A program made the translations under genes and the position numbers. Of a DNA stretch of 64,000 bases, positions 1-30,408 are shown in pieces. This stretch comes from Eriocheir sinensis (Eukaryota; Arthropoda; Malacostraca; Decapoda; Varunidae), in NCBI RefSeq assembly GCF_024679095.1, contig NC_066517.1, forward strand, positions 20,076,893 through 20,140,892, read 5' to 3'. Position 1 is the stretch's first letter, and the number at the start of each line of letters is the position of its first letter. The notes beneath the pieces are model-generated. The model did no database searches. It was not told where the DNA came from and worked only from the letters and a program-made list of their open reading frames with translations.

Positions 1-185
1 CTACCCACATGCTGTCCTGAAAACCATCTATCAACACGGACTCAAGATTTTCTCGAAAATTGCATAAAAACTGAGCTTCGGGGGCCAGCTTGAGCCAAGC
101 AAGATGGCGCCCCTAAAAGCACTCGCCTGCGCCACTACAGACTGGGGCTGTCCACCAGGCCCCACCAAGAAAGCCTACCGGCGTC
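1..185 (+). mobile_element. tRNA-derived SINE (family 1), 3' part
   Basis: Body and tail match the full SINE at 52318-52630: CTACCCACATGCTGTCCTGA at the left edge and CACTACAGACTGGGGCTGTC near 133. The tRNA-like head lies outside the window. It sits in intron 1 of SLC5 copy A and is absent from copy B intron 1. Confidence 0.75.
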
Positions 186-522
186 ATAGACCAAGACGTA
201 AAAGAAAAAAGAACGTAGTAATAATAGTAGTAGTAGAAGGCGTAGTAGGTGTTGGAAGAAGATGAAGAGGAGGAGTAGGAGAATTCATAAAACAGAGTAT
301 CAGATGGAAATAGAGGAGAAGGAGAAGGAATATTGATAGCGGAGGATGAGTGAGAAGAAGAGCAGAAGGAGGAGGAAGAGGAGGAGGATTATAGATATGA
401 AGGAAGAGGAGGAATTTTCTTTCTCCCTCTCTCAGTCTTCTTTCCATCTATCTTCTTGTTTATCTATCTGTTCCTCTACTTATCTGTCTATCTATATCCT
501 TCACTTTCTCCCACACACACAG

Positions 523-10924
<10,402 letters not shown>

Positions 10925-11007
10925 GAGAAGAACAGGAGGAGTAGTAAGAGGAGAGGGGCTTGAGGGGAAGGTGTGCCTAGGTAATGATTCACTTTTGAAT
11001 TTTTTTT

Positions 11008-11235
11008 AGTAGTGGTGGTGGTGGTGGTGGTAGTAGTAGTAGAAGTAGTGGTGATGGCAATAGGAAGAGAGATTGGTGGTGACGGTGGTCGTGATGGTGG
11101 TGGTGCATGATAGTGGTGGTGGTGGTAACAATGACCGATGTGATGGTACCTGTAATGGTGACAACGGTGGCGGTAGTATTATTGGTGGTGGTGGTGGTGA
11201 TGGTGGTAGTAGTGCTGTTGGTGCTGGTGTAATCT
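11008..11235 (+). repeat. GTG-rich 3' UTR tract, copy A
   Basis: Impure GGT/GTG/GAT repeats between the stop codon of copy A and its AATAAA. The paralogous tract in copy B is at 21160-21440. Confidence 0.8.
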
Positions 11236-11370
11236 AATATTTATAAAGAATCTAATTTATGTAACACTAATAAACCTTAGACGTAGATTGCTATGCTCTT
11301 CCTTACCTGCTTTTTTTTGTGTGGTTTTTTTTACCTTTGTTTACGTGTAGCTGACCTGTATGTGCTAGTG

Positions 11371-11371
<1 letters not shown>

Positions 11372-11429
<58 letters not shown>

Positions 11430-11430
11430 C
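11372..11430 (+). repeat. GT/GC microsatellite
   Basis: GT run ending in GCGCGCGC; the paralogous short GT run is at 21566-21590. Confidence 0.85.
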
Positions 11431-11635
11431 ACCCAACCGTCACTTGCCCCGTGGTTGTCGTGCATCTGACAGCCAGTCTGCAACAAGACTGACAGATGAC
11501 CATGAGTCCAGTGTGTGTCAGTAAGTGATTCAAGGAAGTTGCTGTAACGGAAGATGATCTTTTTTTTTTTTTTTTTGTCGCTCGCCTCTCTTTACATACA
11601 TTTTCCTACAATAATGACTGTAACCTCAAGTTGAC

Positions 11636-11797
11636 AGTGACAAAATCGCAACGATACTGGCCGTGTACAAGGAGAGAAAGCCTCTAAAAGACATTTCAAA
11701 TAATACAGGAGTTTCACTGCGAACAGTACAGTGCTGGGTCAAGAGATTTCAGGATGGTGGCGGCATCTCACTACCACGACACAAAAAAACATCCTGT
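11636..11797 (+). pseudogene. Tc1/mariner transposase N-terminal fragment
   Basis: Open frame of 54 codons encodes a helix-turn-helix: DKIATILAVYKERKPLKDIS, then NNTGVSLRTVQCWVKRFQDG and GGISLPRHKK, matching the N-terminal DNA-binding domain of Tc1-type transposases. It is cut off by a GT microsatellite at 11795; an upstream in-frame TGA closes it on the left. No catalytic domain is present. Confidence 0.7.
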
Positions 11798-11819
11798 GTG
11801 TGTGTGTGTGTGTGTGTGT

Positions 11820-12118
11820 GAGTGGTCAGAGTGCGGGTGTGGTGACCCCTAGACCTAGGTTCGAGTCCCACTGAAAAACGCTGATTTTTCAAATCATCGT
11901 TGAGTGGCGGAAGATCACACAAATGCTGCCCAAATCTTCAATCAACCCTAACTTCAGCGACTTCGTTCAAGTGGAGTACCGGGAGGAAGCATGGGCCAAG
12001 CAAGAGTCATATCATGGCAGCCCCTATAAATAAAATTCACCTGCGCCACTAACAGACTGGGGCCGTCCAAGAGGCCCCTCAAGAGAGCCTACCGGCGCTG
12101 CAGGCAGCACCTAAAAAA
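11820..12118 (+). mobile_element. tRNA-derived SINE (family 1)
   Basis: Pol III A-box-like GAGTGGTCAGAGTGCGG and B box GGTTCGAGTCCC (11862-11873) followed by the family body (CAATCAACCCTAACTTCAG) and tail (CTAACAGACTGGGGCCG), ending in an A run. Confidence 0.8.
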
Positions 12119-12238
12119 AAGCATGAACCAAGCTAGGTGGCGCCATTATAAACACTTGCCTTCTTCATAACAGTCTGGGAACAACCATCAGGCCCCACCA
12201 CGGGACCACGGGAGCCCCCCAATATGTTCATGGTATAA
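12119..12238 (+). mobile_element. SINE family 1, 3' fragment
   Basis: Diverged second copy of the SINE tail (AACCAAGCTAGGTGGCGCCA, CATCAGGCCCCACCA) immediately after the preceding SINE, without a head. Confidence 0.55.
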
Positions 12239-12975
12239 GACACCGTTTTTTTAACCTAGGGAAGTGAGACTGAATTTGCAAGGTGCCGAGGATGGGTCTC
12301 AGCCAAATACAAAGCAGTGATATAACGTGGGCGGACCTTTTTCCTTCACCCTTTGTTTTTTTTTCTTTTGTGATACTTTCTTCTGTGTAATTGTTCCTTC
12401 TGCTTTTCTTTTATAATTCATTTTTTTATTTTCTTCTTTAACTTCTGCAATTTGGTTTCTCTTTATAATTATTCTTCTAATTATTTTATGCTACGCTTCC
12501 TTTTTTCTCCTACTTTGTGATACTTTACCCAAGTCTTTATCATCCAACTTAGAAAAATTATTCACGGGTTGACAGAAATGATATTATGAGGATAGGCTTC
12601 AACATTTATATTTGCATTCCCTAGAGAGGCGAAGTTTGAAAATGGAGAAATGGCCATTTTCTTTTCTGTGCTTTCGGTCTCATTTTCTTAATTTTAAAGT
12701 ATGTACTTTGTCTCATCTTTATTTCCATTAATCTGTGAACAATCACATCTACCAGCTTATCTCTTTGACTTATTCATTACAATATATTTTTTCTATCTCT
12801 TTTTAATATGAACTTAAGTTATAAGTGTTTTCCCACTGAACTAAAAATGATTACATCACACGCAGGAATACATCACCTTCGTTATATTTGATTTTTCTCT
12901 TTATCACAGGGCACATATGATATGCTGATCTCGGACGGAGTCGTTTAACAGTAATTTATCTACGAAGCATTCTGC

Positions 12976-13235
12976 CCATAAACACAGACACTCACAGGCA
13001 CACAGAGGCGAAGAAAACATGACTATAAAGACCCAGTGAGGAAGAATCAAGGCCTGGACCAGCACCTTCATCAACCAACACACGTATAACTGTGCCACGC
13101 TAACGTATACATACCCATAAGCGCAGACACACATTCACAAACACAGAAGCAAAGACAACACACTGATAGTGACCCAGTGAAGAAGAATCGAACCAAGATC
13201 ATCATCTTTATCAACCAACACACACAACCCTCCCA
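12976..13235 (+). repeat. Imperfect direct duplication in the presumed 5' UTR of SLC5 copy B
   Basis: Two blocks of about 110 bp (12976-13085 and 13118-13228) share AGACCCAGTGAGGAAGAATC-like and CATCAACCAACACAC segments, just before the ATG at 13247. Confidence 0.65.
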
Positions 13236-13246
13236 CACTCACAAAC

Positions 13247-21055
<7,809 letters not shown>

Positions 21056-21159
21056 AGGAAAGGAGGAGGAAGAGGAGGAGGGGGAGAAGGAGGAGGTAGA
21101 GGAGGAAAGTGGCAAGAAAGAAAGGTGCGCCCAGGTAATGATTCACCTATGTGTTTCTT

Positions 21160-21440
21160 TGTAGTGGTGGTGGTGGTGGTGGTGATGGTGGTAGTTGAAG
21201 TAGTGTTGATGGTAACAGTTGGCGTGATCGGTGATGATGACAGTGGTGATGGTGGTGACATTGGTGATTGTGGTGGCACTGGTGATGGTAGTGGTGGTGG
21301 TGTACATAAGTGGAGGTGCATGATGATAGTAGTGGTGGTGGTAACAATGATAGCTGTGATGGTAAATGTGGTGGTGGTGACGGTGGTGGTAGTGGTGATA
21401 AAGGTGGTGGTGTCAGTAGTAGTAATAGTGGTGGTGCATG
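21160..21440 (+). repeat. GTG-rich 3' UTR tract, copy B
   Basis: Counterpart of the tract at 11008-11235, in the same position relative to stop codon and polyadenylation signal. Confidence 0.8.
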
Positions 21441-21685
21441 CGTGGTCGTGTAATCTAATATTTAAAAAGCATCTAATTTATGGAACACTAATAAACCTTT
21501 GACGTAGATCTCTTTTTTTTTCTTAACCTTTGCTCTGTTACGTGTAGCTGATCTGTATGTGCTAGTGTGTGTGTGTGTGTGTGTGTGTGTTGTTCCGTAT
21601 GAGTGTATTTCTATCACGTACCCCAGCGTGGTTTGATATTTGTTGTTGGTAATGGTTGTCATGGTGGTGGTGGTGGTGGAGGAGA

Positions 21686-21831
<146 letters not shown>

Positions 21832-21832
21832 A

Positions 21833-22020
21833 CGGCGGTGCGAGCCCCGCTCAGGCCGGATTCTTTCCGTTGACTAGGAGTGGTTACTGTCCCCCGGGGA
21901 TGGGGTGTGTGGTGTGTGAGGTCCTGGCAGTACCCAGAGATCGACAAAATGAGCACTTGTGTGAGGGTACCTGCTGGCGAAAGCGAGTCCAACTCGTGAT
22001 CAGGCCTTGGTGAATTACTC
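21833..22020 (+). mobile_element. SINE-like dispersed repeat
   Basis: Starts with GAGCCCCGCTCAGGCCGGAT, resembling the second half of a tRNA-type promoter, and continues with a body (TGGTTACTGTCCCCCGGGGA, CTGGCGAAAGCGAGTCCAAC). It follows directly on the ATT tract. Family assignment is from general resemblance only. Confidence 0.45.
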
Positions 22021-22547
22021 ACACACACACACACACACACACCTGGGGGCGAGGGGCTGCAGGTGAGGAGGCACAGGTGGGTGTTTGGCCTTTGCCTAAT
22101 CATCGCGGTGCATTGTCGTTAAGGTGAGCTAAGATACTTGTTATTTCAGACACCCTTCACCGATAATCATACCTGCCTTTTATCTCATTTTTATCTTATT
22201 TTCTTGCAACTTTCGAGAACCGTGAGGTATGAGTTTTCGTGACTGATTAGCATAGTTATTTTTTTTTTATTATGTCCATGGTAAGGCAACGTTTTTTTGT
22301 TTTGTTTTTAACCACGGGTGGTGAGACTGAATTTACAAGGTGCTGATGATGTGTCTCAGCCAAATACAAGGCCGCAACATAACAGGCTATTTTCTGTCTG
22401 CCGAAAAAAAAATGTCGCAGTTCTTTCTGCTACACGTCTTTCATTACTTCAAGGCGACTCATCCTCTTCAGCGTCTAGCCATTATTACCATTATTACCAT
22501 TATAATTTTTTTTACCGTTCCTCTTCGCTGTTTTTTTGTTTTTTTGT

Positions 22548-22632
22548 TTTTTTTACAGCAGAGGAGACAGTGCAAGGGCGTAAAAAAATAAATAAATAAA
22601 TAAAAGCCCGCTACTTACTGCTCCTGCCTAGT
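22548..22632 (-). mobile_element. LINE 3' tail fragment
   Basis: TTTTACAGCAGAGGAGACAG and AAAGCCCGCTACTTACTGCT match the reverse complement of the tail at 4070-4138. Confidence 0.6.
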
Positions 22633-22907
22633 AACGATACCTTTGATAATATTTCTAGAGAGTGGTAAAAACAAACCTTTTATTTTCTTTCTTGCTTCAT
22701 GATGATGCAGTAAGTGTAGTCTTTGTAACTAAATGGTAGGGATGCTGAGAGACCTATTATTACCTGAGTCAAGGTGTGCTGAGGTCAGGAAAGGTCACGT
22801 AAGAAGCGCTGGTTTAAATGTTTCAGTAGTCCACGTCCAGTTGATATTCTATTCGTGTTGATTTGAATGAAGGTTTTATATATCCATCCACGTGTTAGAA
22901 ATGTAGT

Positions 22908-23038
22908 TGTATCATCCGAAAGTGACCTCTCCTCCGACCACTCTCTTCTGTTTTCTTTTACAGGGCCAGTGCTTCGCGGGCTTTTTTTGTTGTTGTTATT
23001 TTTGCCCTTGAGGTGCTTCCTTTGCTGTGAAAAAGTAA
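22908..23038 (+). mobile_element. LINE 3' tail fragment
   Basis: Plus-oriented copy of the same tail: GAAAGTGACCTCTCCTCCGA to CTTCCTTTGCTGTGAAAAAG. Confidence 0.6.
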
Positions 23039-23099
23039 CGATGATGCCACTTAAGTAGAGATAAACCATGACCGTGTCGCTTTGAAAAATAAGAAACTA

Positions 23100-24175
23100 A
23101 CAAAACACATTGAAATAAGATATGAAACTCTGGGGACCTCAAGAGTAACTCTGGGCTACGTATCTTACCTGGAGTAGAGAATATAGAGTGAAGGATGAAG
23201 AATAAAGACTGAAAAATAAAGAATGAAGAATATTGAATAAAGAGTAAAGAATAAAGAAGTCATGAAGCGCTAGTGACCTTAAGACTGGCTGTACCATACG
23301 TGTCTGACCTCTAATAAATAAAATAAATAAAAACGAAGAGAAAAGGATAAAAAGTAAAGAATGAAGAATAAAGAGTAAAGGATAAAGAAAAAAAAGAATA
23401 CACGAAGCGCTGGAGACCTTAAGACTGGATGTACCATACGTGCCTGACCTCTAATAAGTAAAATAAATAAAAACGAAGAGGAAATGATGAAAAATAAAGA
23501 ATGAAGAATAAAGAGTAAAGGATAAAGCATAAGGAAGACATAGAGCGCTGGAGACCTAAGATTGGCTTGAGTGTTATAACGTTATTTCTGCTAGTGGAAC
23601 GTCTCTCCAAACGACTGACAAACGTTTTGGTAGAGGCTGATGCAATGTTTCTTTACTGTAAAACGTTTAAATTGATAGAAATACATAAGAAGACAACGTT
23701 CGGTAAATATAGACCATGTATGATATTGATTTGAGAGGAAAGTTTCGTTAATCTAAAGGTTGTAGATCACGTGCCTGACTTCTAATAAATAAAGAACAAA
23801 AAAGAACAATAGATACAGAATAAGGAACAAAACGTAAAGAATAAAGAACAAATAAGACATGGAGCGTTGATGACTTTTTAAGAGTGGCTGCAGATTACGT
23901 GTCTTACCTCTAACAAATAAAAGGAAAGAAGGAGGAAGAAAAATATAAAGGATAACAAATAAACAGTGAAAGATAAAAAGAAAAATAACAACGACATAGA
24001 ACGCAGGTGACTTTAAGAGGGTCTGTAGATCACGTGTTTTACCTGCAATAAATAAAAAAATGAAGAAAGTAAAAAAAATAGAGTAAAGAATAAACTACAA
24101 AAAAAGACGTGTAACACTGGTGACCTTAAGAGCGGCTGTAGTTTACGTGTTTTACCTGCAATACTAAATACCTCA
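23100..24175 (+). repeat. Degenerate tandem array, unit about 120-140 bp
   Basis: Repeated blocks of GACCTTAAGA.TGGCTGTA plus ACGTGTCTGACCTCTAATAA followed by AAATAAAGAATGAAGAATAA-type A-rich spacers; about eight units with varying spacer length. Confidence 0.7.
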
Positions 24176-24884
24176 ATGATAAAACAAACTCGCCCCCCCG
24201 CTTGCTCTACATACCCGCTCTCTATTACATAATGTTGACCCACTGCTATAAGCCACGTGTCTGTCTGTTTTTTCTTGTTCTGATCAAGTTATCGAGTATT
24301 GTTGCATTATCGTTTGAAGTCACATAATGCATACTAATTACCCTTTGAGCTTAACGATACGAATTTCTACTCGCTGTTTTGTACATTATTCTTCTGCACT
24401 TCCGTTTTTGTTGTTATTGTTGTTGTTGTTGTTGTTTGCGGCAAAGGAGAAAGCACAGGAGTTTAATAAAGATTTCATTCAACACTTTCCTCCCGTCCCC
24501 TCCTCTCTTCTATCTCCCTCCTCTTCCATCCGTCTTCCTCCGCTTCCCTTCACCTCTCTTCCTCTCATCTCATCGTCTCCTTCTCAATCTCCTCCATGCC
24601 CTCTTCTTCCCTCAGACTCTTCATCTTTTCCCTTCGCTTCCATTCACTCCTACCCTTTCTTATCTCCTTCCATTTATCAAAACCTTTTCTCTTTTTATCC
24701 TCTCCCCTCCCTCTGCTCCTCTGTTCTTTTCTTCTCATATTTTCATCCTTTCCCTCCTCTTATCCTTCCTCGTTCCACTGCCCCCTTACGTTTATTCCCT
24801 CCCTTTTCTACCCCATTTACATTCACTCGGCCCTCACTTCTCCCTCTTCTCACAACAAAGTCTCCTTCTCAAGATCATAGAGGA

Positions 24885-25370
24885 GGGTGTGGTGTAAGCT
24901 TCTATGTAAATCTATGTAAATATGTCTCCTCTTTATCTTCTCTACTTCGTTTTCTCATACTCTCTCACCTCCTCCTCTTCTCTCTTCTCACTATAAACCC
25001 TCATCTCTAAATCAAATGGTAGCCTGAGTGGTCTGAACTTCTATATGAATCTATGTAAATCTCTCTCCCCAATTCTCTTTATCTTCTCTACTTCGTTTTC
25101 TCATACACTCTCACCTCCTCCTCTTCTCTCTTCTCACTATAAACCACCCTCGCTAAATCAAAGGGCAATCTGTGTGGTCTGAACTTCTATATAAATCTAT
25201 GTAAATCTGTCTCCCCTTCTTCCTCATCCCTACTGTTTGTTTGTTTTTTCATTTTCTCTCACTTATTCCTCTTCTCTCACTATGAACCACCCTCTAGATC
25301 AAAGTGCAGTCTGTGTGCTGTGAAGTTGTGAACCTCTATGTAAATCTATGTAAGTCTTCTATCCCTCTCC
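24885..25370 (+). repeat. Tandem array, unit about 130-140 bp
   Basis: Four units each containing CTATGTAAATCTATGTAAAT, TTTTCTCATACTCTCTCACC and CTTCTCACTATAAACC. Confidence 0.7.
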
Positions 25371-25937
25371 TCCTCCCTTTGGGCTATATTTTTAAACATT
25401 CTTGTGCCCGATCTCACATATTTGACGAGGCTTTCATGAGAGTTTGGGTAAATTCCTTGGGTAGTTTTATGACCCTGGTGGTAGACTGACCCTTCTTCTG
25501 TACCATGAACCTAAAAACACAGTCGTTAAAACTCGGTTGATCTCCTTTTTGGCCTTTGGAAGTAGTTGATGTGGGAGGTAGAAGCGTTTAACATTACCAA
25601 CCTTAGACACTCCCCCTCGGGCTTATCTGCAGGGGTCGCGGGTGCCTTGACTTGCCAAGAACCAGGTGGGCAAGTGCTCCCTTCGGCATGGGGTCAGGGT
25701 GAACTGGGGGCAAAAACGGACGGGTCACGTACACAACACTTATAGGTACTCGCTTGTTTGTTTGTCCTTTGAATTCGCGACCTTTCTGATGATGATGAGG
25801 AGGAGGAAGAGGAAGAGGAGGAGGAGGTGTATTTTTTGTGTGTTGATATTTTTGGTGCTTTGTGGTGCTTTTATTTATTAATTTGACGGAAGTGTGTGTT
25901 TGTACGTGTGTCTGTAGTATGTGTGGGTGTGACTGTA

Positions 25938-25939
<2 letters not shown>

Positions 25940-25990
<51 letters not shown>

Positions 25991-26050
25991 CAAACAAGTC
26001 AAAGTTTTTTTTTGTGTTTTTTTTCAAATCGTGTCCCAGATCAATGTTGT

Positions 26051-26098
<48 letters not shown>

Positions 26099-26186
26099 AA
26101 AACAAAAGAAAATAGTAAAAAAGTAAAACGATAGAAAGTAGAGGGAGATAAAAGGAGGAAAGGAAAGGAAAACAAACTAAAAAGAA

Positions 26187-26262
<76 letters not shown>
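25940..26262 (+). repeat. CA and AG microsatellites
   Basis: CA run 25940-25988 and AG runs 26055-26095 and 26190-26261. Confidence 0.9.
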
Positions 26263-26263
<1 letters not shown>

Positions 26264-26394
26264 TTCATAACAGCACACGCTAACAGGCATAAAAAGTGAC
26301 ATATAGTTCCCTCCGCTGCTCTCTACCAACCATTTGCGGGTTCCTAGCAGCACACGGGTCCGGTTACTCACCCTTCGCTACCCTCAAAGCGAGT

Positions 26395-26930
26395 GTGTGA
26401 GTGGTGGCCAGGAAGGGAGGGAAGGAAGGACGGAAGGAGGGAGGGAAGGGAAGGGGAAGGAGGGAAGGAAGGGAGGGATGGGAGGATAGCACGTGTGGTG
26501 AGTGGTTGAGGTAGTAAGGAAAGGAAGGAAGGGAGCAAAGAAGGGAGGGAAAAGGAAGGGAGAGGAGGAGAAGCAATGGAAAAGAAAAGGAGGGGTTAAG
26601 AAGGGAAAGAAAGGGAAGAGAGGGAAGGAAAGTGAAGATACAGAAGAAAAAGGGAATGAAAAAGAAGGGGAAGGAAAGAAGGTAAGGAAAAGGAGGAGAA
26701 AGGAGAAGGAATGAAAAGGGAAGAAGGATGATGAAAATGGAAGGGAGGAGAAATATGGGAAACAGTAACAAGTAGGATAAACAGTAAGGAAAGGAAACAG
26801 GAAAGGAAGGGAGGTTAATGACACGAAAGGAAACGGCAGGGAAAAGAGGGATGGGAGGAGGAGAACGATTATAACTAAAAGGAGGAAGAGAAGGAGGAAA
26901 AGGAGGAGGAGGAGAGAAAACGGAGGTAGC
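26395..26930 (+). repeat. Purine-rich (GGAA) low-complexity tract
   Basis: More than 500 bases of G and A with few pyrimidines. The long frames on either strand are compositional. Confidence 0.8.
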
Positions 26931-27274
26931 CGTCCGTATCCATGCACCGTGAAACATTTCTGACTGCCACAAGGTTCGCTACAAACATGGGTCTCCAGTG
27001 TTCCTGTAGACTTCGTAGGGAGTGTGTGTTGTGTGTGCGTGGATCACCGTCTGAGGAAAGAGGTGAATGTGGTTGCTCTCTTCTGCGTCACGTTCCTGCT
27101 GAGTGAGACGAGCGGTAGTTTTTTAGAAGTGATGTTACTGAGGTGAAGAACTCGTTGTCGTTGGCGGAAGTGATGGAAATGGGCGAAGGAATATAACTCA
27201 AAGGGTTCATTCGGTAAATATGATGTTGTTTGTATTGTATTTTTTTAAGTTGTTTTATGTTTTTTTTTCATATC

Positions 27275-27319
<45 letters not shown>

Positions 27320-27453
27320 TTACTTTACGTATTTCCTTTACAGAACACCACCGGAAGCAGAGACGAAGCAACAAACAAACAAACACACAAAAAAACACTA
27401 AAAACAAATGCAGGTATTCAGCAAAGCAGTGCAAATCGGCCACATCATGCAAA

Positions 27454-27495
<42 letters not shown>

Positions 27496-27556
27496 TGAAA
27501 CAAAATATAAATACACATACACTTACAAACATACAACCAACCAAACAACCAAACAA

Positions 27557-27587
<31 letters not shown>

Positions 27588-27622
27588 GGCAATGGGAACT
27601 GTCACCTGCCCTCCACAGGTGT

Positions 27623-28779
27623 ATGAGGCGACGAACCACCTGCGGCAGTGTCATCTTGGTGGTGTTGATGGTGGTGATGGTGCTCTTTTTGCTCCAACCA
27701 CCACCACCACCACCGTCGTCATCATCGTCATCATCATCACCCTCCAACGCCTCTTCTCCCCGGTGAGCCGTGTAAAATTAGTAGTTATCCATCATCATCA
27801 TTGTCATCGTTACTTTTTCCCTTTATTTCCCTCCTCCTTTTCATTCCCCTCCTCCTCCTTCTCCTTCTCGTCCTCATCCTCATTCTCCTTCTTCTTCTCC
27901 TGTTTTTTTCTACTTATCCTCTTCTTCCTCCTTCTCGTCCTCCTCCTCCTTCTTCTTCTTCTTCTTCTTCTTCTTCTTCTTCTTCTTCTTCTTCTGCTTT
28001 TTCTACTTATCCTCCTCTTCCTCCTAATCTCCTTTTTTTCTTGTTTTTTTTCTTCTTCGTTTTCTTCTCGTTCTTCGCCACCTTTTCTTTCTTCTCCTGT
28101 ATCTCCTATTTCTCCTCCTCTTCCTCCTTAACTACTTTTTTCTCTTTTTTTTTTCTTCTTCTTTCTTTTCGTCATCCTTTTCTTCTCCGTCCCTTGCTCC
28201 TCCTTCTGCTCCTCCCCCTCCTACTGCTACTACTACGTTTTCTTCTCGTTCTTCGCCACCTCTTCTTTCTTCTCCGGCATCTCCTATTCATCCACTATTT
28301 TTTCTCTTCCTCCTCATCTCCTTTTTTTTTTTCTTTCTTTTTCGTCCTACTTTTCTTTTCCTTCTCTTGCTCCTGCTTTCTGTTCCTCCTCCTTCTCTTC
28401 CTCCTCCTCCTGCTCCCACTAATTTTCCTCTTCCTCCTCATTTCTTTTTGTCTTTTTTTCTTCTTTCATTTTCGTCTTCCTAACTTTCTTCTCTTGCTCC
28501 TGCTCTCTGCTCCTCCTCCTCCTTCTATTTCACTTTCTCCTCCTCCTCCTCCTGCGCACTTACACCCACTATAATCAAAGTCTCATAATCCAGCAATCAT
28601 CGTATTTATCATGACAAATATTGGAATCACCGTGAAAGCAGTACCGTTATTTTCCTGCAGTGTTGTGTATCTTCTTTAGAATCTTCACTATGTATGGCTG
28701 TGCCTACCACTTTTAGGGTGTTCGTAGAGAGATATGAACTATGTGGTTGTGTGGGTGAGTGAGTTGGGAGGGGGTGGAA

Positions 28780-28848
<69 letters not shown>

Positions 28849-28914
28849 CTAATTCTAGGGGTTTTGGACTTAAAATGAGCGGACCATATGGGAGTTTTCG
28901 CTTAACATAATGAT

Positions 28915-28983
<69 letters not shown>

Positions 28984-30340
28984 CGGCTTGTAATCTAGTA
29001 ATAGAAACAAAACATTAATCAGCCTGCTTTTTACCTGTCTACCTACCTGCGTGTACCTTATCTACAGGCAGGAACTTACAATCAACACCAACAAACTAAC
29101 GGGTTAACATTCTTGAGGCAGTCATTCGAGCACAGTTTCCGGTGTCTCTTGTGTTCGTCCCAGCGAGCGCTTTAATGTGTTTATGTGCAGAGTTACTCCT
29201 CGCCTCTTCGTCACACTGCAGGAAGGTATAATCATCGTGAGACAAGGGAAAGGAGAGAGAGGGAGGAGGAGGGATGTCACGATAACCCAAAAATGCTCGT
29301 ACTGGGAGAAAATACTGAAAGATGACGGGAAAAGAAGAAAATTACCAAAAGATACCAGGAAAAGATGATGGTACTTAAAGAAATATACGAAAAGATGACA
29401 GGAAATCATGTTTGTACTGAGAGAAAACTATCAAAAGATGACTAGGAAAGATGATCGCAGTGAGAGAAAAATGCCAAAAGATGACAGCAAAAGACGATCG
29501 TACTGGGAGAAAATAACAAAAGATGACAACAAAAGACGATCGTACTGGGAGAAAATAACAAAAGATGACAACAAAAGACGATCGTACTGGGAGAAAATAA
29601 CAAAAGATGACAACAAAAGACGATCGTACTGGGAGAAAATAACAAACGTGACAGCAAAAGACGATCGTACTGGGAGAAAATAACAAGACAGCAAAAGACG
29701 ATCGTACTGGGAGAAAATAACAAGACAGCAAAAGACGATCGTACTGGGAGAAAATAACAAAAGATGACAACAAAAGACGATCGCACTGGGAGAAAATAAC
29801 AAGACAACAAAAGACGATCGTACTGGGAGAAAATAACAAAAGATGACAGCATAACGTACTTTGTATTGGAAGAAAATTCACAAAAGACGACAGGAAAAGA
29901 TAATAATCGTACTGTAAAAAGAAAGATGCTCGTAATACAGGGAGAAGAGTACCAAAGATGAAACCCTTACAGACGACTTCCTTCATAAAACTATCTGGGA
30001 GTGTAATAGTGTTGCAGGGTGGGCCGAGACCTGTGATGATCTACATAACCTCGCTAAACGAAAGAATAAGTTCAGGAGCAATATACTGCCACCTTAAATC
30101 GCTTAGGTATTGCCCTGGTTTCTGTCATTTTGTTGAACCCTTCCCATACAGGTTACCGTTACCCTTCACTCCAACCTCCCCGCATGTCGCACCCACCACT
30201 CAGTCGATCCGTCAGGCGTCTTCGGGTCCCGAGGCGTGCTGTCAGCCCCGCCACGACCTGCTCTTCCTCAAGACACACAAGTGCGCCTCGTCCACCACGC
30301 AGCGCATCTTCCTCAGGTAATACTATTACTGTTATTAATA

Positions 30341-30408
<68 letters not shown>

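Larger units (their letters stand above)
25375..27600. other. No gene seen
   Basis: Apart from the microsatellites and the purine tract listed separately, I see no coding pattern. The upstream, probably non-coding, exon(s) of the sulfotransferase gene may lie here. Confidence 0.5.

Noticed and set aside
26364..26972. Long Phe/Ser/Pro-rich frames
   Set aside because: Purine-rich low-complexity tract read in several frames; no domain, no splice context.
27801..28574. 257-codon Leu/Phe/Ser frame
   Set aside because: Product of the pyrimidine-rich tract within sulfotransferase intron 1.
29430..29870. CRISPR-like alternation of repeats
   Set aside because: There are no unique spacers; the whole unit repeats and the host is eukaryotic.
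29375..29986. 203-codon open frame on the minus strand
   Set aside because: It is the translation of the 42-bp minisatellite; unit length divisible by three keeps it open.
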